From: Caenorhabditis elegans
Lineage: Eukaryota; Nematoda; Chromadorea; Rhabditida; Rhabditidae
NCBI RefSeq assembly: GCF_000002985.6
Contig: NC_003284.9
Span: forward strand, 10,230,001-10,294,000
Direction of reading: 5' to 3'
DNA length: 64,000 nucleotides
Shown: in pieces, positions 25,253 to 36,197 of the stretch
Layout of the letters: each line of letters opens with the position of its first letter
Position numbering within the stretch: position 1 is the first letter of the stretch
Notes under the pieces: model-generated
The model's input: the letters and a program-made list of their open reading frames with translations, nothing else
Database searches by the model: none
What the model was told of the DNA's origin: nothing
Made by a program: the position numbers and the translations under genes

Positions 25253-26838
25253 ACTATTTTTTAAAAATATTTCTTTCAGAAAAAAATAACAAAAAAAGTC
25301 TTAACCGCATTGTTAGTTCATCATTAAAACCCATAAATTCGCAGGTCATTCATTCACGACCGCACCGCGGTACGAAATTCCCTAGATTTCAAGATAAGTG
25401 ACTCTTCTTCGTTTCCATCCTTTTCAACAAACATCTAAGCAGCATTTCTACAACGTGGGGATTTAACGTTCGACTCTGAAAGCCGAAAGCCCCTTCCAAT
25501 CGAATTGCATTTGAAACAAAGCCGGTATTAGAAAATGACGACTTAGGATAATGTTTATGAATCATTAACAAAAACTATTCAGAAGATTCTATTCAAAAAA
25601 CCAATTTTTCTATTTTGGAAACGAAATGAGCGTAAATCTATTTATTGCAATAATTGTTTTTGTGCAAATAACCTTTCAGTGACGGAGAACAAAATGAGCA
25701 AAAAACGTTTTCAACACATAATACTCAAAAAACAATTTTATTTTAAATATGTTTCGAAACAGTCCCCAAAATTTTTTCTAGAAAATATTCAAATCAGAAA
25801 CAGTTTTTCAACAGCTGAACTTTTTGTAGTTATATCAAAATACCCAATTGTAACAGCTGACGTTATCACCGGAAAGATATTATAATTTAAAGTTTACATC
25901 ACAAATGATTGTCATATGTTTTGTCAGACAGTAGATCAGTCACTTTACTAATAGTTATTTACTGTTTCTTAAAATGCTAAATCTGAATTTAATAATCATG
26001 ATGTCAGATAGGAAAATCTGAAAATGTTCTGTAACGGCATATATAATTTTAAGACCATTCAAGTGAATAGTCCCAACGTTATTAAGCTGTGATATTAACT
26101 CTAAAAATAAAATTTTACAATAATAAATGCGAAAAAATCAGAATTCTTCAAGAGAAAACTCTGCAAACATAATTCACATAAACATTTGTACGAGTTTACA
26201 ACAAATTATTAGTTAATACATACATATATGTATCAAATAATTCCAAATCCGTATAATTAATACGTTGAAAATTTTACAAGATCAAAGCAGATGGAACTTT
26301 CGTCTAGGCTGAATAAATAAAAATAATTTATCACAAATGAACGTCAATTTTCCTAAGAGTTGTTTTAAACAAAACAAAATTTCCACTGCAAAGTATTTTC
26401 AATAAAATGTGCCGTTAATTAAAGTGCAGAAATAAGTAAAAAAAACAGAGGCCATACTCAAAATTTTTCTATTGATAAAATACTTGTTTGAGTGTGTTTT
26501 AGATTTGCAGAAAATTCTGGGAACTCATCTAACAAGTTAACCACATTGCAGGCTCGTTGTATGCAAATGTTTGTTTCAACTAACATGGAATGATTCCTAC
26601 AAAAGTTCCCTTTTAATTTTACAGACACAAACCATATTTTCAGGTTATGCTTTTTGATTTTCCAACATATTCTGACTCAGAACACGAAAAAACACCCACA
26701 AAAGCTTCAAAAAGCTGGATTTAGAAAATAGGCGATCGACCCTTGGAGATCTCTCTGATTTGCTTCTGATTGACGAATATTGACGGATTTATTCTGTAAT
26801 ATAGTCTACTTTAAGCTCGTTGACTTTCCTAATCCGGT

Positions 26839-27063
26839 ATGAAATGGAAGTTAACTTTTTTGCGTATTTTGTTGTTTATCTTGTTTACTCTCAGTAATCT
26901 CCCGTTAAATAGAGTACTGCGGAAAATAAATTATCGCAAGCAGAAACGGAAGTGGACTTCGAAAATCAACTTGATTATGGGACAATGTTTACAGGGCTCA
27001 GGAATCGTAGTCTACAAATTAATAGGCACTTCTTCACATGTGCCAAGGCACATTTTGCCATAA
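26839..27063 (+). CDS. Possible small ORF with signal peptide (74 aa), unrecognised
   Basis: An ATG-initiated 74-codon frame opens with a strong signal-peptide-like sequence (MKWKLTFLRILLFILFTLS), followed by a very basic stretch (KINYRKQKRKW) and only one cysteine. There are no clear splice sites and no domain I recognise. It stands alone in the gene-poor interval. It could be a peptide precursor or a chance frame. Confidence 0.22.
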   Translation: MKWKLTFLRILLFILFTLSNLPLNRVLRKINYRKQKRKWTSKINLIMGQCLQGSGIVVYKLIGTSSHVPRHILP

Positions 27064-28732
27064 TCGAGATCAAAACCTGCCAAGTTCAAAAATAAACCGC
27101 TGCTCAATCACAAATTGAAAATTAAAGTAAATTTGTATAAAATAGTATATAGAAACACTTTTAGATTGAAAATATTATAGTGGGTATCTTCAGCTCCGGA
27201 AAACTTGGAAACATAAATAACCTTTACCATGTGTTTTCAAAATCTAAATTTTGTCTTGTTATGTATACATTTACTGTTGAACTTTTGAATTGATTGATAC
27301 GGTCCAACTGCAACATGGTACGTGATTGAGTTTCTTACTTTTGCTTGAACATGTATATATTATAAAAAAATTCAAGATTATTTTCTATTTTCGGAGATTG
27401 GTTTCGCTTGTGTGACGTATTAATTTTTTACAGTCCTAGGTCACACAGATTATGTCGGCTTAATACAAAAATGGTTTTTGCTTGATCCTACAAATGTAAA
27501 ATTTAGCGTTCGAAACCAGTCAAAAACAATACGGGGGATTATTAAACAGATCATTTACTATATTCTGGAATTCTGATTTTTGTAATAGTAAAACTCAACA
27601 CGTGTTAGTAACCAGACAGACGGTTTACTTAGCATTCTTAGTCATTAGAAGCGTTATGTAAATCTTAGCGTCTATTTTTGATTCAATGATTTCATTCTGC
27701 CCAGTACCTCCCAGGATTTGAATTCTCACGGTGTCTCAATGGCCAATTCTCATTTGGAATTCTGCAACACCATTCATCGCCACAAATGATATATGAACTA
27801 TGACACATCGTAGGAAACTTCATGAAATGAACGACGTCAAAGTATGCGTGAATTTATAGTAATTTCATTCCGATTGTAAGAAAGGAAGGAATGCAAGATC
27901 AAAAACTCAGACACATAGAAAGTTTGTTAAATGCTTTGTTGTTCATGTATTTTGTAGTTTTTAAGCTATTAGTTGGGTGGATTAAGTTCATTATTCAAGA
28001 CTGTGTGAGTCAAACAAAGTCATTGACGTATTTTCAACTTCAAATTAAACATAATTGAACGTCCTGTACCCATTGATTATCTTAATGTTTTCCATTGTTT
28101 TACACGTCACAATGTCTGTCTTAAGTTGAGAGCATTCATAGTTTTTTTGTTTTCAGGTCACACAGGTATCATCCCATTAGTATTCTATGCAAATGAAACA
28201 AAAGCCATGTGGCTAGTTTTTTTAATAACAGATTAATCGTAAATTAATGGGCAAAAAACCGAAAATCCTTTTGCCGTCAATCCTTCATTAATCTTCCTGA
28301 AAGTGCATTGTTTCTATTTCGGTTGCTTTTTCAATGTACATATATAAAGAAGACGTGTAAAGATCATGCAAATTCATTATCAGTAGATAATATGTTTGAG
28401 ATTTCATTGAACAATATTATGAGATATCGTATTATGTCTCCAAGAGAAAAAGTACCCATTAAAGCAAAAATTAATATAACAAAAAATCAGAACAAGCTGA
28501 TACGGGAATAGATTCCAAACTGGAATCAGTCTTCAAATTCAAAATAACATATTTGGCAAGTAACGGTGCAATTTAATAAAATTCTATAGACTATAATGAC
28601 CGTAAAATAAGAAATCACAGAAAAAGGCACATTGAGATCAGTTATACAGGAATGACAAAGTGTTAACAGATATGACAGCTTATTATTACCCATTGTTCTA
28701 TTATTGTAGGTTACTAACATGGCTATGAAAAT

Positions 28733-30135
28733 TTATAAAAATGTGAGTTTGGACCGGTTTCGAGCTGGCTTTGGCTTTTTGATGCATGTGAAGTTGCTTG
28801 GCTCCAGTTCTTCTGGCACTCTGAAAAAAAAGTATAATACTCGTTGTTCGCTCAATTCAAGTTTGCTTACGGTATACATTCATCAATATGTTTCTTGTGT
28901 CTTGGTTTGATCCGAAAAATGAGTTTATCGTGCTTAGCTGACTGTCTGAAGTAAATATACGTCATCTCGCACCGTGTAATGTATGTCTCTTGATTCGCAC
29001 CTGCAAAATTGAATGATGAGATTTGTAGACAGCGCTGAGGTTGTGGATTAGCATCTTCACTAGTTCAGTTTATCTTATTAGAATGTTTCCGGATTGTTTT
29101 TGCTTTTATTTTGTTAAGCTTTGGAAAAAAAGCGTGATGTCTTTTTAGCATGAATCTCAAAAAGGGAAAGAAGACTTACGCATTTCACAGGCGTTGAATG
29201 AATCACTGTAGCCCACTGGATTTTCCGCAAAATCCGTGGACGCCACGAAAACATCTGGGCAACACTGAAAATGATTGATAATCTTTATAGCTTTGGGAAA
29301 TAATCAGACTTACCGGTTTTTTTCGATTCGTTGTTTCATAGTTTATCCACGTAATTTCTAGAGAGGCAGGCATTTGTACCATACAGTATTTGCTTCCGAG
29401 ATTGTTCTCAAGAATAATTGTGTGGCCCGAAAGGCTGTACACATTTTTTGCCCACTCTGCGCAACCTGTAATTCAAAAATTGTCAGTAACTCGGTTTGTA
29501 ATTGTACATGGACAACATTCGTAAATGACGTCACCAAAATCTAAAGCACACAGTAGTTCAAAATGCCACACAGATACATATATACGTTTCCGCTCACTCA
29601 CCAAGTCTAAAAATCGGTGTGATTTGTACATGGATGGTCACTGATTCAGAGGCATCAAAGAGGAAATGATGATGGCCACTATACAGCTGCTCTTCCTGCA
29701 TAGGTCTATCACACATGTTTGAGATATTTGTGCTAGATGTGGTCTGAAATAAATACACTTTTAGTAATAGATATGGCATAAAAAATAAGTACTCAGTACC
29801 TCACATGTCCTTTCAGAAGGCCTCACGTAGGCTATTGTCTCATCAGGTACCTCTAATGTTATGTCACATTTGGAAAATGGTAACCTTGGATCGGATTTGA
29901 ACGTGTAGACACCCGGTTTAGATATGCTTTGAACACAGTCTGCAATAGACAATTGAGTAAAAAAAAATGATTTGGTTAAAAAACCCTTACCTATCCGAAT
30001 TTCGTCAATAAGCATTTCTTGTTCAGCATCCACTATTTTTAATAAGTTTATAAAATCAGAAAATGACGCTGTGACATAACAAAGGTTCCACATCAAAAAG
30101 AAAATGATCTGTATTATCCTTTCCAATTTAAACAT
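28733..30135 (-). CDS. Secreted cysteine-containing protein, 293 aa, unrecognised
   Basis: Seven exons: 29991-30135, 29800-29939, 29602-29743, 29314-29465, 29180-29264, 28871-29000, 28733-28820 (882 nt, phases consistent). The ATG follows an ATTTTTAG acceptor (30139-30140), suggesting trans-splicing. The first about 23 residues form a signal peptide (IIQIIFFLMWNLCYVTA). The mature part carries scattered cysteines (DCVQS, SKCDITLEV, ERTCE, MCDRP, GCAEW, KYCMVQM, a CC pair, NACEM, TRCEM, DECIP, FTCIK), an N-glycosylation site (NFT) and a basic C terminus. There is no transmembrane segment after the leader. The spacing of beta-strand-like and Cys segments could fit two CUB-like modules, but I do not recognise the family. 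An extracellular role is inferred from the leader only. Confidence 0.8.
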
Positions 30136-33100
30136 TGCCTAAAAATTATATAATTAAGTACTTTTTATTAGGAGCATGCAAATGATGTAGAAAAACAGAA
30201 TTAAGTATACAATGAGATGCAGAGAATGAAAGACCAAAATGAGAAGCGGAGTATTTTTATACCCAAGGTATGTCAGATACTTTTTTGAATTACGCGCTGA
30301 TTCATTTAATTGGTTGGTGCAACATGCAAATTAAACCTTGAGGTTTTTATTATTCTTGAAATTTACGTAATTCAGAAAGAATATACAATGTGAGAAGCGA
30401 GGGTGTACGATGTGCGGACCTGCGGAAAGAAAAGCGGAGGAGGGGCGGGGTTAGGTGAAAGAAAAATGGGGAGGGAATTAAATTTCACGTTCACTTTTCA
30501 GAGTGCTTAAACGTAAATTCAAAAGATAATTGCGTTGACTTATGAAAACTGAAATGATTTGGCGATAAGCGTTATTACTTGGCTGTTTACTTTTCTCAAG
30601 TACATAAGGAAAATACGTGGTTTGAGGATGAACTGCAAAATCTGATCAAAATCTGGTCGTTAGCTATGCCTTCAAAATTTTCAAAACAGTGTAAGCACTA
30701 TCATGCGTTTGTTTTTTGATGATGTCCTTTGATTATTCAATTTCGTTCTTTATTTATTTCTAAAGATGATCATCTGTAGAACAATCTCTAAATTTTCAAA
30801 ATTGAGAAAAACACAAAAATGCGTTAGGTTTTGCACAAACTACGTTTGTGTTTCAGTCTAAAAGTAGAAATATCTTAAGCGTGAAATATTGAGTCGAGTC
30901 AGTGGCCTACGTCAAATCAAACTCTATTATTCACTGTTTGGTGCTTAGTCGGATAAACGCTCTAGTTCACTGTAGAACCAACAGAATCTGCAGTAACTTT
31001 AATTATTCGGGAATACCAGTCAAAGAATGCTCAATCAAACTTTATAACTGAATGTGGCTACTTCTCTGGTCCTACGACAGACGCAAAGAATTCTGTGAAA
31101 TATTTATAAGAATGATGCGGATATCTAGTAGGTCCAAAATTATTATTGGATTGACTTAAAATATTCGCAGCTGATTAATAATGTAAAACTTTTCATTTTG
31201 TTTTCGTCAATATTATTGTCAACAATAAAGTCTATTGAAATATCAATTTTAACCTCGAAATTTCATATTGATATATAAAAAACTTTTGAAAATCACTAGA
31301 CTCAAGAATAGTCATATTCGTCACACTATAAACATCTACATCGAGTAAAAGCACAAGCTACCGTACCCAACTTTTATGACAAATAACACATCGTTTTTGA
31401 AAATAATTACACATTATTTTTTGTTTAAAGAAACATGACTGAGATGAAAAGTTATTAAAATACATCTAACCTGATTATGAGGTATTGTTTCGTGCTAAAC
31501 AAACTTTTTTTCTGTCACTGTGGACGTCAAATTTTAAGGGAATCTACATTTTTCTACGAAACATAACATTTATAAAATCGTACGTCAGTATGTAGGTGTG
31601 GATGATCTGCTAGTAGTATACTACTGTAGCTGAATAGGAGGTACTTGAGCGAATCAGCTCAATGCAACGAAATCCTAAAAACATAAGTACAAAAAGATCA
31701 AACAAGTCACTTTGAGGGGTTTTGTCTTCTTGTTGATATCTGATTGATATTCGGGTCGAGATTACCCCATGGCTTGGAAGTGTGACAATAGAGGTTTCGT
31801 CACAGAGGTTGGAATTCGAGGAATTTTTAATCAGCAAATTGACAAAATGAGTAACTTAATCATACCAAGAAAATTCAAGTGGAAAATCGGTGGTAGCTCG
31901 CTCTGCACATTAGAATCTACTACGTAATGAATTTGATGTGCAAAAGTTGTGAAAAAGCTACACTAAAAATCAGGCAACGAGGAACTTGCTTCCTAGCAGT
32001 TTATGTCGCTTCTCTAAAAACCGGTGAATTTTCAACATCATCGTCATAGTATGCTCTTTGAGCAAAGTTCACGCCCCGAATTCTTTCCCGAATTGTTTGT
32101 GTGTGTGGCACCTTGTTCTGCTTGTTATTTACGAACGAACTTGGAAAATTGAACCGCAAAATGCAAATTAGTCGAACTTCAACAAACACTAACGTGGCAC
32201 GGTGGTAAACAATGCTGAATGTGACACATACTTTAAAATTGCAGCTGCATTGATAATTTTGATATGAAGAAAAACGAAGAATGATCTATCTCTTCAAGTC
32301 AGAACAGAACTGAAAATGCTTTACAAGGATGGCTCAAAAATGACCATGGAAGATTAACAAAAAAAAATAGACTGGCAAGACTTTTTTTTGAGTCATTTCA
32401 AATTTTTAGTGGATTATTATTGACATGAGTTGAACTCAGTTGTCCTTGTTATGCGTGGTCACATATCTGGAAAATTTCTATTGTAAACCACATAAATATA
32501 CGTCACTTGAGGAACGGAACGTGTGAGGAACTGAGTGCGTTACCGAAGAATGTCTAACTAATTCCAGAAGCGAGGGGTCCTTTCCAATCTATTTTGATCG
32601 TGAAATTTTGATTAATAACAGGAAATTGGAAAATAGGCAAAAATAAATTAAAAACAATGGTACTACTAATTTTTCCTGGAACAATTGTGGAAAAATAACA
32701 AAAGAAGGAAGAGGTGTTTCCGAGATGAAGAACACCTCTTCCAGAAAATTGGTGAGAAAACAAAATTTTGATGACGAACACAAAAGCTACTTATAACTTT
32801 TGTAAGTTGGAAGCAGATAAGCTTCTTTGGAAAACAGTATTTTGGTATAGGTTTGTGTTCTGATATGAAATCACCTTGATCATTTTAACTGGAACTTCAT
32901 TCGAATTTGGAACACTACAGTATGCCTTAACTATGATATAAATGATCAAAAATGTGTTTCTGTGTATGAGTGCCACGAATAAAGATTTTAAAATGCCAAA
33001 CAGATTAGAATTAGTATTATAACTTTGTCATCTCCTCTTTTTGGAAGAGGGCAGAGCAAAAGCTGGTAGACAACAAATAAATGAATGGAGGTGCGGCTTG

Positions 33101-35927
33101 CTCTGACTGAGTCGTTCACATCAGTACTTAAACTTTAATAATCTTGAGTTAACTACGATTTGTGGATGACTCTTGATTAATCTGCGTAAAACAGGCACTA
33201 CAAAATGAACATCATACCAGACACGGTGGATGATGAATTGAAAAAGTGATGAGAGATATTAATAGTGTCCTGTTTTATTCGGAATTTTCGGATATTGTTG
33301 GCAGTAAACACTTTTTGGTAGTATTCGGTGGCAGAATCCGCTTGTGCTGTTTGCTTATATTTTTACCAGTTTCAGGTGTAAAGGTGTGTAACATTAAAAT
33401 ATTGAAATTACGAGAAAAAACTAAACGTAAAAATAAAGTGACAAGCATGGGAACCTGACTCAATTCCCAGACGATTGACGACATTTTCCTCCTGAAGCCA
33501 AGAATCGAGAATCATGTGCTTCAAGTTTTCGAATAACAGTAGAAAATCACGTCAAGTGAACACAAGTAAGGTCATATTGAGTTCTCCACAACCCGTGCTT
33601 TAAGTTGTGAAATTTGTAAAACGAAATGAAAAAGTGAAAGGAGCACATAATGTTCAGCTAGTGTCAAGAAATCGAACTTCTCAGATTAGGATTATGAGAA
33701 TAATTGTTGTTATGCAGAGTCATGCAAAACTGTAGAACACCAAAAACTGTGTTCAACTTTTTCAAAGAACATCAAAGTTATAGAATTACTCAAAAAAAAA
33801 ACGGAAGTTTGTTATTACAAGAGGTGTCCATTTTATAGCAATGTATGCCACCCGCAAACAAAAATTGTACATTGCATAAACTTCTTCAAAGCTCTCATTA
33901 AAATGATTCATGACTGTTCTATTTCCTTAAGCTAATCAAATTCTTTCAAACATTGGTAAGAAAACAATTACATGTCTACATTGCCAGTTTTGGTATCTCG
34001 AAAAGGAAGTTTTGCAAAGAAGAATCATATAAAAACCTAGTCTATGTTGTGGTTTGATTCCAAATCGTTGAATGAATTTGGTGTTGTACCAAAATGTGAA
34101 AGTGGAAATGATCAAAGGGCACTTAAAATTGTAGTAAAAAAGACAATTCAATCCGACTAAAAACTAATAAGTCCAGAAAGAGATGATATACAAATATCGT
34201 AGTCTATCTCGTTTGGTATACAACTGACATTTTCTCTACTTAAAAACTAAATAATGGAAGATGTTGAAGTTTTAAAGTTTTAAAGATTGACAAAAAACTA
34301 CACAATAATCATTTTCACAATTAAAAGTAGGAAAAATACAATATAATGTGTCTTGACCGTTTAAACCTTTTGTCTGAATAAAATTATGAATCATTTGTCA
34401 ACCAGGAAAAATGAGGAAATTAAAAGCAATGAGCCATGGCTTTTTGAAAAAATATTTACTACGAATTGTAGACTATAAAATATTTTAAGAAAGAGTAAAT
34501 GAATAACTACAAATAACTAAAAAGGCTGTTTCTAGACCACGTGACCCTTCATTTTTGAGTGTTTTTGAAAAATCCAAGAATGTAGTCTAAACAGATAAAC
34601 TCCCGATTTAAATTTAAAAACGTTTTAAATTGCCGTAAGCAAATCTCAGATTATATGATACATTTCATCCTGGCTTTTCAGTTCAACATTCAGGCGTTCA
34701 CCATCTGAAAATGTTTAAAGAATCAAAATTTATATTTTACCAGCAAAACAGATCATCAAAATTTTCAGATTATTAAAAAAGGAGAAAAACCTGTTTAACA
34801 AATTGTTAAAGGCTACATTATTCGAAGCTTCGGATCATTTTTGGTAAGATTCTTTGTTTTAGATGCGAATCGGATTTTAAGACTAGTCGAATTTCATTAG
34901 AGATGAGTTTTCAATAAATATGATTAAAATTTGTCATATTTTGTAATCATACAACTCGAAAGCCTAAATTGTTTTCCTTAAGTTTTAAAATAGAGATGAG
35001 TTACATTGTACCCTGAAAATGAGAATAGGAGTTTTGGGAGTTACAGATTTTTATATATTAGTCTATAGCGTGCACGACTATTATCTAGTTGGGTAGAATA
35101 TATTTTAAACGACCAATAGGTTTGGAAGAAATTTGGACATTGACAAAAATACTTTGCATAAGACTAATAACAACTACAAAAACCAATCATTTTTGTTTTG
35201 AATTTAGAAGTCATTGCAACTTATGTTTTTTCACATCCTTTGCTTCGTCTTGTGAAATTAGTTAACTTAATAATTATAGTAACGAGACTTGACACAACTT
35301 ATTTCTAGATTGAACTTATAGATTTACAGCTTCAACAGCTTAGGCAGAAGATTATGACATGCTTTTAAAAAACCAGTTCTTTTAACAGAAGGAAAGGTAC
35401 TGGTATTTTCAATTTTTGAACTGCTTTTAAAAATAGTACGCCCCCGATGGATTTACTTGAATGATCCTATGTGCCCAGCAACCCGAATATGCAAACGTAA
35501 TTGAGAAGTCACGCTAGTCTAAAATACTTTACAACTACCTAGATCAAAATGTCATAAAGATCAAATATTGTTCACATGGTTGAATTTTTAAAGATTTTTG
35601 TTCAAGGCTTTATTAGTTTGCTTTCTGATGTCATTGAGCTCGTTTGAACTTGTAACTAATGTACACTTGGACTCGAAAACCTTTACTAATTTGATCGTAG
35701 GTTGATATTTTTCTAGAAAGGTGAGAAACCGTGATGTATATTTTGATGTGTCTTAGATCAAACGGAGGTTGTCGCCATCATTTTTTTATATAAGTGAAAA
35801 ATCATAGTTTCACCTTTTACGCTTCTGATTTTCGGGTTTCGGGTTGTCGCGTGGGTCAGGGTTGTCGCGTCTGGCGAATTAGAGCGGGGTCGTACTACCA
35901 CGTCAAATTGTATATTTCAGCATCATT

Positions 35928-35997
35928 ATGAACTCGACTAGGAATAACAATCAGAAACCAAAACAGGAGGAAAATTTTAATTTAGGGTCATTTGCAG
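35928..35997 (+). CDS. Possible isolated first exon (24 codons)
   Basis: A TATATTTCAG acceptor (35911-35920) is followed 8 bases later by an ATG and a 23-codon open stretch (starts MNSTRNNNQKPKQEEN, ends GSFAG) that runs into a GTGAAA donor-like site after GCAG. This looks like a trans-spliced first exon, but I could not find a downstream partner. Confidence 0.22.
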
Positions 35998-36182
35998 GTG
36001 AAATCACAGATAGGCGGTCTATGACACAGAGACAACACTTGCACCTGTGTAACTTATATTTTACAACACGTCAACGTTCGCTAGGAATATGTGAAGCTAA
36101 GAACTTGTTGAATTCATAGATCCACGCAAAGATTCTTTTGCCAAATTTGATGAATAACCAGGTCCGGCCGTTCAAAGGAAAT

Positions 36183-36197
36183 GGGGGGGGGGGGGGG
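36183..36197. repeat. Poly(G) tract, 15 nt
   Basis: An uninterrupted run of 15 guanines in otherwise AT-rich DNA. Confidence 0.95.

Larger units (their letters stand above)
20992..28732. other. Gene-poor interval, nearly 8 kb
   Basis: No gene can be supported here. The left part presumably contains the coiled-coil gene's promoter. It holds a poly(C) run (22086-22098), a fold-back repeat (24938-25252), an isolated acceptor-plus-ORF near 25389-25480 on the minus strand, and a short signal-peptide-like frame at 26839-27063. A 155-codon minus-strand frame at 22733-23200 has no ATG start. Confidence 0.5.

Noticed and set aside
32791..32976. Apparent signal-peptide ORF on the minus strand
   Set aside because: The apparent start is GTG with no upstream in-frame ATG before a stop, so it cannot be a simple eukaryotic ORF. 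Kept only as one of the exon-like islands.
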